Source of the DNA: Dromiciops gliroides
Taxonomy: Eukaryota > Chordata > Mammalia > Microbiotheria > Microbiotheriidae
Reading direction: 5' to 3'
Assembly: GCF_019393635.1 (NCBI RefSeq)
Contig: NC_057862.1
Location: forward strand, 243,646,941-243,710,940
DNA: 64,000 nt
Position numbers and translations under genes: made by a program. Shown piece by piece: positions 1 through 12,033 of the stretch. Numbering within the stretch: position 1 is the first letter of the stretch; each line of letters begins with the position of its first letter. The notes beneath the pieces are model-generated. The model was not told the DNA's origin. It ran no database searches and was given only the letters and a program-made list of their open reading frames with translations.

Positions 1-394
1 ATTAAGGATATGTTGTGTTCAGGGCACAAGGCTGGTCCTGGAGATACAAAGATAAAAATCAAAATTCCTTCCCTCAGGAAACTTGAATTCTATTAGGAGA
101 GACAACATATACACACACAAGTACATATAAGATATGTACATAACAAATATAAGGTAATTTTTTTTTGTAGGGGTGGTTAAAAGCAGTATCATCTGGGGAG
201 TCAAGAAAGACTTAACATAGAAGATAGTGCTTTAAGCTAAGCTTTGAAGAAAAATAGGCACTCTTAAGAGGCCAGGGTGAAGACAGTACATTCTAGGAGT
301 TCAGAAAGGGGACCATCTGTTCATATAATACTGAATCTGAGTTTTGGACATTTACATTCTTGGTTTGTGTAACTGATATTTTCTTCTTCTTCAG

Positions 395-838
395 TGTTGA
401 GATGTACTTCCCTCAGAATGACTCCTGGATTGGTTTGGCATCCCTTAATACTCCTCGCTATGAATTTGGAATATGTGTTTTAGATCAGAAAGTATATGTT
501 GTAGGAGGCATTGCAACCCATATGAGGCAAGGCATCAATTTCAGAAAGCATGAAAATTCAGTGGAATGCTGGGATCCTGATACAAATACCTGGACATCTC
601 TGGAGAGAATGAATGAAAGCCGAAGTACCCTTGGAGTGGTTGTACTAGCAGGAGAACTTTATGCCTTGGGTGGTTATGATGGGCAGTCTTATTTACAGTC
701 TGTAGAGAAATATATTCCCAAAGTTAAAGAATGGCAACCTGTAGCACCAATGTCTAAAACTAGAAGTTGTTTTGCTGCTGCCGTACTGGATGGAATGATA
801 TATGCCCTTGGTGGCTATGGCCCTGCTCATATGAACAG
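395..838 (+). CDS. KLHL28: KLHL28 coding exon (first in window)
   Basis: The acceptor is a pyrimidine tract plus cag ending at 394. The exon starts with the last base of a split Ser codon and ends with AG of another split codon before gtattt. It encodes about three kelch blades, from SVEMYFPQ to GGYGPAHMN. The upstream ATG at 360 lies in the intron and is not a start. Confidence 0.95.
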
Positions 839-988
839 GTATTTATTTTATATATTCAAAATATTATTTTTGATGAATAAAAAAGCATTTATTGAACATT
901 CACTATGTACCAAGCACTATGCTAAACACTGGATATATAAACAAAAAAGAAGACAGTCCCTACAGTCTTACTTTAATTAAGGGAAATT

Positions 989-1066
<78 letters not shown>

Positions 1067-3998
1067 CAGTGGGGAGGGAGAGGGGAGGCTTCAACTGCAA
1101 GAAAAATGGGAAGGCCCACAAGTTCTTAGATTATGTGAGGTGTCTGCCTTCCAGGGTCGGGGGAGTGTGATTCACTTTTTAAATTTAGGTACCTGGAAAA
1201 TGGACATAATCTAGAAAGCTGTAGTTTCAGATTATAGATTGTATATGGATATATATTTGATTTCTTTTCAAATTGATAAAGTAGTAGAAAAACTATAGTG
1301 AACTTGCATTTTAATTTATTATGTTATGTGTCTTAATCTTTGGGAATTATTGCATCCAAATTACTGGAATATAAATAAATGGGACTTCACTATATTCTGA
1401 AATATCCATTCAGGTATTGAAGATACAAAGACAAAAATAAAACAATACTTGTTCTCTAAGAACTTAATTGTATATTGATCAGAAGAGACCATGTAATGAA
1501 TAAAAATGCAAATGAAGTTTGTCATTATAATGAATTAATCTAGATTGCATATTACATGGAGCATTGTATTTGTTTTTACTTCTGAAAAAGGAGAAGAGTG
1601 ATCTGTTTGAATCTAAAGAAGTGTCTACAATGCAAACATTTTTAAAAACCACCCCACCAGAGTGGCAGTTTTTTTGGACTTAATTGTGACCCCTTGTTTA
1701 TCTAACATGCATTGTAATGGCAGGCAATCCATTTGGCTCCTAAATATGCAACAACATACTTTGAAAAACTTGTTAATGAGCACACATAGTGTGTATTACA
1801 AATTAGGAAAAGAACGCTTAAAGAATGCAGTTTCCCATTGCCATTTGACCATTTTCTTATGAATTTTGATCTATGGTGTTTTGTTGTTTTGAGTTTTTTT
1901 GTATCCAGGTATATACTATCTGCCACCTAGTCCAATAATGAAATGACTTCCAGAAGCTCCATAAATCTTGGTGCTGTGACAGGGATAGGTCAGAAATACA
2001 ATAAGAAAATCTTTGACTGATAGGGCTCCTTTTCTGATCCAGAACATCCCAAAGGTTTTTTGTTAGGAAAGGTTCCAGGAAGGTCTGGATTCATTTGGAC
2101 ATTTATATAAAGCAACTTGCAAGTCCCAGTGTTAACCCAGATTTAACCTTCACATGCTTAAGGATCATCTAGATTTTAGAGATTATCCTAAGTCTAGAGT
2201 GGGACTTTTTTTTTAGCATCCATAGTCTCAAGTGTGTATCCTTAAGCTCTGACTTAAACTTCCATGGTGATTCCAAGCTCCACAAAGTCATCCTTGGCTT
2301 TAGTATTTAGAAACCAGGACAGTGAACTAATTATTATTGAATTTGGGGCAAAGCAAAAAATCAACATGCTTCAGCAATATTCTGTTTTTCACTCTTACCA
2401 GAACTCTGTTGTGGTTAGATTTCAAGTATGTGCCTTTTCAAATGGAGATAGCCCATAACTAGAACAGTTTCCATTCTGCTATTTTAATGGCAGAAGTCTA
2501 AAGTTATATAAGTTCAGAATATGGATCTATATTTTTAATTTTCCGTTTTTGCCTAATCTTTTGAAGGTATAGTTTTCAGTGTACAACCCATTTTCTTCAT
2601 TTTATTTGTTTACTATTCTGAAATCTAGGCCTGTAATATGCTTTTGCATGGTATTAATGGTATAAAGCCTATGGAGACTAATCCTCACTTTTTTTAAATT
2701 TCTGCAGTGTGGAACGTTATGATCCAAGTAAAGATTCTTGGGAAATGGTCGCATCAATGGCAGATAAAAGGATTAACTTTGGTGTTGGTGTTATGCTAGG
2801 CTTCCTTTTTGTAGTGGGTGGACATAATGGTGTTTCCCATTTATCGAGTATTGAAAGATATGACCCTCATCAAAATCAGTGGACTTTGTGTAGACCAATG
2901 AAGGAACCCAGAACAGGTAATAATCAGTATTATTATTATTATTTTTTTTTGGCGGGGCAATGGGGATTAAGTGACTTGCCCAGGGTCACACAGCTAGTAA
3001 GTGTCAAGTGTCTGAGGCCGCATTTGAATTCAGGTACTCCTGAATCCAGGGCCTGTGCTTTATCCACTGCTCCACCTAGCTGCCCCAATAATCGGTATTA
3101 TTTGCTAAACACATACAATGTATATCACTGTGGAAGCTTTTCTTTTGATATCTACCCAGACTACAAGTATATAATTTTACACACACACACATAACACACA
3201 CACAATAGACTGTCAGATAGAGCCTAGTGACTTAAATCAGAAAACCACTGTATGACCTTGGGCAGTAGTTGACCTCTTTAGGCCATCCTTTGTACTAAAC
3301 TCAGGAGAGTGAAGTAATTGAACTAATTGATCTTTTAGGGTTTCTTCCTAGCATTTTATAATTTGTAGAAGTTATCTTTTTTGAGCATTTTAACCATTCT
3401 AAAAAACACACAACGCCTTAAGTATTGCTTCCCATAGGGTTCTGGCACAGAAAAGGATGATGACCTTGGAGTTTTCTGGAAGAACCAGATCAGCCTCTGT
3501 GCCCAAATAAAATTATATTAGCATGTTAGGGTAAACATTTAAAATGGCAATAGAACATATTTTAGCAACATAAAAATAGTAAATTATCAAAAATGGAAAT
3601 ATACTATTTGAGGTTTGATTACAAATGACATTAATTTTGGGGAAAGCCATGGTTTAAAAGAACAAGTGAAGATAATAAAATTTTATCACATATAAATACA
3701 CATACATATGCATATATTTATATAATTATTGAAGTGTTAAAACAATTCTAGGAAACATCCTTTCTTATAAACTGGAAAAGAGCTGTTTTATATTTAATAC
3801 TTTATTTCCCTTGTTTCTCACCTACTTTTCACAGGAGTTGGTGCTGCAGTAATTGATAACTATCTTTATGTGGTTGGTGGTCACTCAGGGTCATCCTATT
3901 TGAACACTGTACAGAAATATGACCCTATTGAAAACACATGGCTGGATTCTGCTGGCATGATGTACTGTCGGTGTAATTTTGGATTAACTGCACTTTGA
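395..3998 (+). CDS. KLHL28: KLHL28, C-terminal part (kelch-like family member 28), three exons
   Basis: Exons 395-838, 2708-2916 and 3835-3998 join in frame to 271 residues plus TGA. Each has a clean junction: ttcttcag|T, AG|GTATTT, tctgcag|T, G|GTAATA and ttcacag|GA. The peptide is a chain of kelch blades, each with a YVVGG or YALGG strand and a Y-x6-W motif. It includes VECWDPDTNTWTSLERMNES and YVVGGHSGSSYLNTVQKYDP and ends CNFGLTAL. By recall this is nearly identical to human KLHL28 (formerly BTBD5, about 571 aa), so roughly residues 300 to the end are here. The BTB and BACK domains must lie left of the window. BTB-kelch proteins usually act as substrate adaptors of CUL3 ubiquitin ligases, with the propeller binding substrate; for KLHL28 this is inferred from the family. 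No frameshift or lost blade residue is seen. The gene converges on C14orf28. Confidence 0.96.
991..1064. repeat. (AT)n(AC)n microsatellite
   Basis: (AT)7 followed by about (AC)30 in the KLHL28 intron, about 150 bases after an exon. Likely length-polymorphic. Confidence 0.95.
1065..2707. other. KLHL28 intron, no gene
   Basis: AT-rich intron between exons 395-838 and 2708-2916. An old MIR-like fragment precedes it (about 880-965) and another lies at about 1415-1500. Otherwise I see only unassigned AT-rich sequence. Confidence 0.7.
2708..2916 (+). CDS. KLHL28: KLHL28 coding exon (penultimate)
   Basis: The acceptor tttctgcag ends at 2707 and the donor is G|gtaataatc. The exon encodes VERYDPSKDSWEM through KEPRT, one and a half kelch blades with the FVVGGHNG strand. 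The open frame continues into the intron only by chance. A SINE sits 18 bases beyond the donor. Confidence 0.95.
2935..3086 (-). mobile_element. CORE-type SINE in KLHL28 intron, close to a splice donor
   Basis: Antisense SINE with poly-T end on the left and cacctagctgcccc head on the right. Target duplication aataatcRgtattatt at 2919-2934 and 3087-3102 (one mismatch). Confidence 0.93.
3179..3205. repeat. (AC)n microsatellite
   Basis: Two short CA tracts separated by a few bases, in the last KLHL28 intron. The rest of that intron (3206-3834) shows nothing identifiable. Confidence 0.85.
3835..3998 (+). CDS. KLHL28: KLHL28 last coding exon with stop
   Basis: The acceptor ttttcacag ends at 3834. 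The exon encodes GVGAAVIDNYLYVVGG through CRCNFGLTAL and stops at TGA 3996-3998. It holds the final kelch blade and runs straight into the 3'UTR. Confidence 0.95.
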
Positions 3999-6900
3999 GA
4001 AATGTGAACTCATGGACACAATGTGATGGTGAATCTTGCACTGCATGAAAAGATGCCCAGTTTTCCAAGACCCAGAAGCTGCATACTTTTCTTTTTTTTA
4101 CTTGGAGTGGCATGAAGACTTATTTAAAATTGTATTGGGTGTTTTAAATTGATAGGTAGCTTTGAGTACTCTTAATTGCATATGAACAGATGGAAGGGGG
4201 GAAAAAAGGAAGGCCTCTTGCCAATTCAGTGGAGCACGTTTTTCTGAGACTGGCGTGGTACATAGTAGCTTGCCATATTTTATCGACCTATAGGCATGTG
4301 AAGAGAGCCTGTGTTTTTCATTTTTTCCTTCTCTCTTCCTCCATGCAGTTTCCTGGAATGGTATAGGAGGTGCTTGAGTATTGTAGGAATGCGCTATTTG
4401 TTGATAATTGTTAGATATGTCTTCATGATAGATTGAAACACAGTGCTTCATTTTTTTTGTTAAACAAAGTAACTCAAGGGCTGCCTTTTTTTCAGTAACT
4501 TAGGGTTTGTAAATAACAATTACCATTGTAGGTTGGCTATACTTCCTGCTAATTGGGTGTAGGGCTGGGGTTAATTGGTGAATATTCATTAATATATTTA
4601 CAAGGCAAATACCTTTAACTATCATGTTATTTTGGGGCCATTTAAAAAATTAGCATTTAATTTTTATGCCATTTTTATGTGGACAGGTTCATGCTAGATT
4701 AATTTTTGTAACCCAACTAGGCTATTTTTTCACTTTAAGAGGAGCATGGATTGGGAGTTAGTTATATGATTTATTTCATGTTTATTTAAAGCTCAGCAGA
4801 TTTCACAGACCACTTCGATGTAAGTATTTGAAAGAGGTATAAGTACTCCAGCCCATGTAGATTTTTTTCATATATTTGTGATAATTTTATTTTTTAAGAA
4901 TGTATATTTGGTTTTTCAAAGTGTTGAGATATAAAAATGGTGCTAACTGTAGGTTCTATGACAAGGCTATTACCAATGTTCTTAAGGTAGTTCAGTATGT
5001 GTAACGCATGACATTCAAATAGTATTTTTTTTTTGCTTGACTCATTTGTGCCTATGAGAAATGTTAGTAACAATACTAATGTATGCAATGTTTTGTTACT
5101 TTAAAAAAAATTCTAAAACAACTTAGTTTTATGTTCTGTTTTTTATAATTTATGAATTGTGGTTCAACCATTTCTTGTAATAATCCTTGCCCTTAAAAAA
5201 TGAAAAAAAATTATAGCAAGTAAAAAGCAACAGGAAATTACATATTACTGCATACATATCCTATAAAACTGAATGTTTAACATTATTGGAAAAACTGGAA
5301 TTCTAATATGTTTACTTCCATAAATTTGATTTTAATTTGGCTTAACTTAAAATCAGCATTGTTTGCTATAGCCAGATGAAAACTTAAATGAAATAAGCAA
5401 CTGGATTTACTATAGTGTTTTTAATTAAATGTTTGTTACTCTTAAGCAAGGAATCACATTTAATTTGCATTTATTATGATGTTGGTACTTACATTACCTA
5501 GTTTGGTACTATAGTCACTAGCTCCTTTCTCCTCATTTCTTCATTTTCTCATTCCTCTTTTTGTTATTCTTGAAGCCAGTGTATATTTTTACCTCAAAAA
5601 CTCATCACATACTACATTCTTAAGTGCCATAATGTTCTAAACAATTGTTAAGCCATTTGTAATTATATTACATATAGGTGACTTTTTAGTGCGTGTGTAT
5701 ATAATACATTGCATTCTTTGAAAAACTAGTTGCAGCTAGGCAATCTGCAGTTTTCCTTGTTCTTCCATAAACTTCCAGATGTGGATCTGAATATATATCA
5801 TAAAACATAGCATCATGTTTCACAGTTATTTGCACAAACTATAAAATCTTGCAAGTGATTTTCCCTTGGCTAATTTAGAATACAACAGGAGCTACAAATA
5901 ATAAAATTGTCAGGCTAGATATTTTCTGCATTGCTTATTTAAATGACCTAATGATATATAGCAATAATAGTACTTGATCATTAATTTTATTAAGTCTGAT
6001 AATTGAAGAAGAGTATACCAATTGTGATGTTCACAAACTTTATTTAATTAAAAGCAACTTAAAAGTTTCCTTTTGATTTAAAGTTCAATTTACTTTCTGC
6101 TTTTCTAGCCAAATAATTTATACCATATTAGAAAAAACTTGGTTTTTTAAATGACTCAATTCATTTTTCTTACTTTTATTAGAAGATAGGGGTATTCGAA
6201 GGAGATTGTGCAGTATAGACCAATTTTTATAATCTACTTTATTATTTAATAGTTTTATTTATGTGCTACCCCAACCCCAAAGAATTGACTGATTTAGCAT
6301 ATTAAAGGAAAGATATTTGTTGGTTAGCATCTTTTGGAAATACTATTACCCCTTGAAGATACACATATCTTCTACATTGACTCAAAATGGGGAAACAATC
6401 CTCCTACAGCCTGTTTAAGTTGCCAAAGGAATTGTAAGCATTTTATGTATCCTTCCTGGGCATCTATGCGTACTGCTGACATTCCTGCAAGTTCTTAAGT
6501 TATTCATGTAGTTAATGAGTATCCAAATTGTTGATCTGGTCTGACAAGCTGAAAAATATGTAAGATGTAATCTATTACTTAAGATACTTGTGGTGAAATA
6601 TACCCAAAATATCATTCTCATAAAGGCTGAATTTAACATCTTTAGTTCTTCAAATCTTATTTTCCTTATGTTAGAGATAGTGAGTACACAATTTACCTAA
6701 ACTTGTTTGGGCAGAAACAATAAAGATTAAAGTTTTGGAATTAAATGTTGAGCTAAAATGAGAAGAAAAAAGTAGGAAATGATTTATATGTTTTGAAAAA
6801 CAGTTTGGAAATCAATGATAAAATAAACTAGTCAAATCAGATATAAATTGTTTCCATTAATACTAAACAAATCATGTTTTATAGACCAGACCTGGAAGTC

Positions 6901-8350
6901 ACTATTCAATGTTTTTTGGATATATAGTGATAGAATTTAAGTGATTTTCAATATATCACAGTGGATTGATGATTAGTAAAACTTCAATTTGTCTTTGCTG
7001 ATAGTTCTTTTAAACTTAAGTATTTTGTTAATAGGAAGTGGCATTAGCAGATGCTAGGAAATGGCATGAAATGTGAAAAAAGTTATTTAGCTTTAAAGTG
7101 TGATTCTAGAACCTTTCTTTACTCCAGCATCTTAAAATGATTATGCAGCCTAATTGCCAAATTATATAGAGTACCAACACAAGCAAATCTCCTTAATGCA
7201 TAGGCTAAATGTTATAAGTATGAAAAAGTCATAGTTAACAAAAATGTGGATGTTTTAGGATACAAAATTGCCTGGAATTGGATAATTTAATTCTAAAAGA
7301 AAAAAATTAAAGTATGATAATTATTATTAAAACATTAAAACTTTTTTATGGCTTATGAGGTTGTGGCTAACATTGACTATATGGTTAGGGAAGAGATGAC
7401 ATATGTATGTACAGTACCATGTTTATTTTGTTTTGTTTTTGAAATGCTATTGTCTAGTTCACCCAAGTGCTCATTTTTAGAAAACCAGATAAGTTCAATA
7501 AACTTGCTGTGACTTCTTTTAATCTGTCTTCTGTCTGAAAGTTAAGATATTCAAATAACATGTCAATGTTGAATTAGCATCCAGTTCTAATTCTTAACCA
7601 CTCCATTTTTTTTCTTTGTAAAAGCACTTTAAATAAATATGGTTATTCTGTGACTGACGATACATTGGATTTTCACTTAAAAGATATTGATTCATTATTA
7701 GTATATAGTATCCTTATAATGAATGAGAGATATGATTTTAGAAACAAATTAAAATCCAGTTTACATTTCTACAGAGAGAAAAATCATGTTAAACATGTCT
7801 CTTTTACTACATGTAACATTTAACTGTAGGTAATTTATTGTAACTTTTGTCAGGTTAACATTTGTAAGCTCCATTCATCATTTAAAACACTAAGCAAAAA
7901 GTTCCAAGTTTGCCTTAAATTTCTAGTGAAGTTAAATTAAAGAACTGGATGATAATGCCTATATTTTTGCCTTACAAGTTGTGCTGTATTTTAACCCAAG
8001 ATGACTTTAATTTTTACAGGATTCTGAAATTTTGTAGATGTAGAGTACTAATACTTTAAGTTATAAGGAGATTGATGTGGCTGTGGATCAGATTGTTTAA
8101 ATGTATTTGTTATATACTTCACCTCTGTGTATGTATCTTTCTAGCAACAGGGTTTTATTTTGTTTCGGTTTACATAATTAAGTGGCATTTAATTTACTAT
8201 TATAAAAGAACTGATGAACTTTCTTTTGGTTTGGGTTCACTGTTCTTAAAGTACTTTGTGTGTACTATTGTCTTAATGATATGTAATGATTATTGTTGTA
8301 TTTCATTTAATGTAAAACATTTAAAATAAATCCAAAAAGCACGTTTATAT
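3999..8350 (+). other. KLHL28: KLHL28 3'UTR (probable)
   Basis: About 4.3 kb of AT-rich sequence follows the KLHL28 stop with no recognisable SINE, L1 or LTR, while the rest of the window averages one SINE per 1.4 kb. Possible poly(A) signals (AATAAA) are at 6719-6724, 7497-7502 and 8325-8330. The last is followed by a GT-rich stretch and, about 150 bases later, by the first young SINE. Two perfect Pumilio-type sites (TGTANATA) occur at 4508-4515 and 5696-5703. The extent is inferred, since no transcript evidence is available. Short ORFs here are chance. Confidence 0.6.
8325..8330 (+). terminator. Candidate distal poly(A) signal of KLHL28
   Basis: AATAAA in the context catttaaaataaatcc, with GT/T-rich sequence 30-70 bases downstream. 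It is the last such signal before dense repeats begin. The signals at 7497-7502 and 6719-6724 are alternatives. Confidence 0.45.
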
Positions 8351-8480
8351 CTTTGATTGCTAAGTGGTGAATGAACAGTTTTTATGCTGTTTATTTTGTG
8401 CATAATATGCAGTCACCATTGGGACATCATGTTGTAGTAGAAATAGGATGTAGAATTTTCTGGAGTAAAAATCAGCAAAT

Positions 8481-8644
8481 AAGAAGCAGCTAGGTGGCGC
8501 AGTGGATAGAGCACCAGCCCTGGATTTAGGAGGACCCGAGTTCAAATTTGGCCTCAGACCCTTGACACTTACTAGCTGTGTGACCCTGGGCAAGTCACTT
8601 AACCCCAATTGCCTCACCAAAACCAAAACAAAACAAACAACCAA
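8481..8644 (+). mobile_element. CORE-type SINE
   Basis: Sense copy with A-rich tail. Exact 14-bp duplication aaaaatcagcaaat at 8467-8480 and 8645-8658. First young SINE after the KLHL28 3'UTR. Confidence 0.95.
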
Positions 8645-8869
8645 AAAAATCAGCAAATGGGTTTCAATACCAGTTCTATCATTAACTTTCTGTGGCAGTA
8701 AGCCATTTATCCCAAGTATTATTTTAATCTTCTGTAAAAATGGAAGGATTGAGTAGATTTTAAGGCCCTTCCCACCCCTCACATTATTAGAATCTATGAA
8801 GATTACATGGGTATTAAAGGGGTTCTCTTGCGGCACACTGAAACACCCACAGGGCCTGAACCCAGGTTC

Positions 8870-9200
8870 AGACATTGCCTGTACTCCATGCTACTTATTA
8901 GATGGGGTTGTCACTTTATCCCTTTTGAGTCTCAGTTATAAAATGAGAGAGTTGGTCCAGATATCTCAATGATCCCTTTCAGGGCTAATTCTGATACATA
9001 TTCAAATTAACTAATAGCTATTGTCAATCAATTAGGTAATATTTTTGAAGGCTTACCTAACAGTAAGTGGGCTTTAAAGTATTAAGATGGCATCTGCCAT
9101 CAGAAAGGCTACAGTCCAGCTGGGGAGATAAGATACACAGCTACGACTAATATACAATAGTTGAATGAGTAGTATAGACAATAAATGTTAAAGAGTTCAG
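8870..9200 (+). repeat. MIR-like and other old repeat debris
   Basis: 8930-9000 has the MIR 3' pattern (gtctcagttataaaatgagagagttgg). 9060-9200 resembles an older dispersed family (tccagctggggagataagat). Confidence 0.45.
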
Positions 9201-9494
9201 AGGGAGAGATTATTTCCCACTGAGGTGGATCGAGGAAAGCTACAAGAAGTTTAAGCTGGAAAAGTATTCAAGGAGAGAAAATATAAGAATCACAGACCTA
9301 CCAGAAATGAAAGTCATGACCAAAAAAGGAGCTTAGATATCATCATTCAAGAAATCTGAAAACCATCCAGATCTCTTAATACCAGAGGAAAAGAGGAAAT
9401 AGACTCCACCAGTCACTTTCTGAAAGAAACTCCCAGGAACATAACAGCCAAAATCCAAAGCTTCTACGTCAAAGGAAAAAATGCTGCAATCAAT

Positions 9495-9605
9495 CTATTG
9501 ATAAACATTTATTAAATGCCTGCTTTGTGTCAGGCATTCGGCTAAGTGCTGGGGATACAAAAAAGACCAAGTACAGCCTCTGCTTTCAAGTAGTTTACAA
9601 TCAAT
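9495..9605 (+). repeat. MIR-like fragment
   Basis: cctgctttgtgtcaggcatt cggctaagtgctggggatac is the typical MIR 5' segment. Embedded in L1 sequence. Confidence 0.5.
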
Positions 9606-10075
9606 TAGAGGAAACAATGTACACAATTAGAATTCTAGTACCAAGGAACCACAGGCAGTATCATACATGATTTTTCAGCCACACTATAAAGGAGCAGAGA
9701 GCTAGGGATGTTATATTCCAAAAGGCAAATGACATAGGCTTACAACCAAGAATAACTCACCAGCAAAACTGAGTATTATGCTTCGAGGGGAGAAAATTGC
9801 CCTTTAATTAAAGAGGGCTTCCAAGCATTCTTCATGAAAAGATTGGAGCCACGTAGAAACTTTGAAGTGCAAACAGGGAGTCAATTGAAACATAAAATGG
9901 TAAAGATGAATAAAAACTCATAAGGTACTAAACAAATATAAACTGCTTATATTCTAATATGGGAAGATGATCCATGTGTCTCTTCTGAAACCAATTATCA
10001 GGGGTCATAGAGGGAATCTACAGAAGGCTTGGGACTGGTTTTATTATGCCTTAATGATCTTAAAGAAAGAATGGA

Positions 10076-10230
10076 GGGGGCAGCTAGGTGGCGCAGTGGA
10101 TAGAGCACCGGCCCTGGAGTCAAGAGTACCTGGGTTCAAATCCAGCCTCAGACACTTAACACTTACTAGCTGTGTGACCCTGGGCAAGTCACTTAACCCC
10201 AATTGCCTCATTAAAAACAAAAAAAAAACA
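10076..10230 (+). mobile_element. CORE-type SINE
   Basis: Full-length head with A-box (tggcgcagtgg) and B-box-like (ggttcaaatcc) motifs. 14-bp duplication aaagaaagaatgga at 10062-10075 and 10231-10244. Confidence 0.95.
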
Positions 10231-10484
10231 AAAGAAAGAATGGAAAGTGATAGGAAGAGGAATACAGTAGGGCAGGAGAGGAAAGTGTATGGAAATTTTC
10301 CTCATAAGCAGGGAATGCAAGTAGATACCTTTACAAAGTAGAATGAAGAGATAATCTGACACCTGAATCTTCCTCTCATCAGAACAGATGAAAAGTGGAA
10401 AAAATACACAGTTGGGTAGAGAAATATATTAAACTCAACAGAGAAATAGGGAAAGGGACAAGGGAGAATTAGAAAGAAAGTTGT

Positions 10485-11085
10485 TCCTGTTCTTCATCCT
10501 TGAAGAGAACCAGTGACATTAAAGGTGACATCTTGACTTGTGCATGAATTGGATTTCAATGAGGCAGAGTTGCATAAAGTCATCAGCCTCACCCTCTTCC
10601 TGAGTCAAAGTCATGATGACTGGCAATGTCTTGGGATGCAATGGATGACTTTGGTGTCTTCAATGCCTGACCAAGCTCTAAATACTCCACAGTGCCTGCT
10701 TTAGTCACCTTGGTAGCCCCTGGAACAAATTGTTCTTATCTGCTCATTCTGCCTAAGAAAGTCTTCACAAGCTTGGAGTAGACATTCCCCTACCTTACTG
10801 ACTGGGATTGAGGCCTGTCAGTTGCCCCCAGCCTGGTTTAGCCCAGGTTTGATGAGATGGTTTGCCAAGATGTGACCAGTACACATGCTATAACTTCCTG
10901 GAGCCATAGGTGAGAGTTGGGTGAAAGTGGACACCAAAAGTGGATGAGCAGCCCTGAAAAGAGTTTGTCAAGTTGTCAGACCAAAGGTGCTGTTCCTCCC
11001 AATACCCTATGTATAGGCTATAGGAAGTCATGGGAATTGATTGGAGGGAAGTCAAAGGGTCATATCTATGATAAAAGGCTTTGGT
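10485..11085. repeat. Unassigned dispersed-repeat-like segment
   Basis: About 600 bp, richer in G+C than its surroundings, starting near gttcttcatccttgaagaga. It resembles a repeat I associate with marsupial genomes but cannot name. No ORF, poly(A) or terminal repeats resolved. Confidence 0.35.
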
Positions 11086-11089
11086 AGTA

Positions 11090-11700
11090 ACATGTAAGGG
11101 TGGATTAGAGTGGGGAGGAGACTTGAGGCAGGAAGGTCTCTCATTCTTTAAGGCTCTGGCACCATTTTATATATGAAGTTTTTTTTTTATTTTTCCCCTA
11201 ACCTCCAAACTATCTGGTATATATTTTTATATATTCACTTTATACTTCATATATTTTCAAACTCATTACAAATAGGGATTTTTTTCATTTTTTGTTTTCC
11301 TAGCATAATGCCTGGCATATGAAAGATTTTTTTTTTTACTTTATTTTTTTTCTGGGGCAATGAGAGTTAAGTGATTTGCCCAGGGTCACACAGCTAGTGT
11401 CAAGTGTCTGAGACTGGATTTGAACTCAGGTCTTCCTGAATCCAATGCTGCCATATGAAACGTATTTAATACATAATTCCTGATTTACTGCCAGGAGTTT
11501 GCAGCAATAATCTAGGTGAGAGGTGATAAATGTTTGACTGAACATGGAGCTTTGAACATGGAGAGAAGAGGTGGAATCAGATGATTCATGAAGGTAGAAA
11601 TTTTGCAATATTTGGCAACTGATTAGATATTTTGGGTGAGGGAGAATGAGAATAAAGACCAGGTTTCAAAACTGAGAGACTAGAAAGTTGGTGGGTGCCA
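11090..11700 (+). repeat. Old dispersed repeat, same family as 14.9-18.1 kb
   Basis: Shares phrases such as tttggcaactgattag and taatctaggtgagaggtgat with the element spread over 14.9-18.1 kb. Interrupted by the SINE at 11325-11451. Confidence 0.4.
11325..11451 (-). mobile_element. CORE-type SINE, head deleted
   Basis: Antisense copy lacking most of the tRNA-like head (ends tccaatgctgc). Duplication catatgaaa at 11316-11324 and 11452-11460. Confidence 0.85.
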
Positions 11701-11853
11701 AGAAGAGCTCACTTCTGACATGCTGGCTGTTTGACTCTGCAAGTCACTTAACCTCTCAATACTCTAGGCAACCCTCCCAATTTTAAATTACGAAGAAGGT
11801 GCCCATCTAGAATGGTAGAGGGAATTTGCTCACCATTATCACTAGTCCTGTCC

Positions 11854-11854
<1 letters not shown>

Positions 11855-11888
<34 letters not shown>
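11855..11888. repeat. (CT)n microsatellite
   Basis: About (CT)16 grown next to the T-tail of the adjoining antisense SINE. Confidence 0.9.
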
Positions 11889-11895
<7 letters not shown>

Positions 11896-12033
11896 TTTTT
11901 GGTGAGGCAATTGGGGTTGTGACTTGCCCAGGGTCACACAGCTAGTAAGTGTTAAGTGTCTGAGGCTGGATTTGAACTCAGGTCTTCCTGAATCCAGGGC
12001 CAGTCCTCTATCCGCTGCACCACCTAGCTGCCC
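11862..12033 (-). mobile_element. CORE-type SINE
   Basis: Antisense, with duplication ccctatctct at 11852-11861 and 12034-12043. The CT repeat at its left overlaps the duplicated target. Confidence 0.88.

Larger units (their letters stand above)
9290..10480 (+). mobile_element. L1 fragment, 5' half (ORF1/spacer region)
   Basis: Decayed L1 like those at 48.8-50.5 kb and, antisense, 58.3-58.9 kb; for example the spacer motif acacagttgggtagagaaat. It is interrupted by a MIR-like piece (about 9495-9605) and the SINE at 10076-10230. No intact ORF. Confidence 0.5.

Noticed and set aside
892..1170. ORF with a poly-Thr/His stretch
   Set aside because: It is produced by the (AC)n microsatellite in the KLHL28 intron.
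8072..8329. 85-codon ORF at the end of the KLHL28 3'UTR
   Set aside because: AT-rich, hydrophobic chance frame with no domain, and it contains the likely poly(A) signal.
8490..8560. tRNA gene-like A and B boxes (tggcgcagtgg, gttcaaat)
   Set aside because: These are the tRNA-derived heads of SINEs. No cloverleaf or terminator typical of a tRNA gene is present.
8502..8756. Recurring short ORFs of the type 'GQLGGAVDRAPALESG...LTLTSCVTLGKSLNP' and the reverse 'LGLSDLPRVTQLVSVKCLRPDLNSG' found across the window
   Set aside because: They are translations of the same SINE on either strand and do not represent a protein family.
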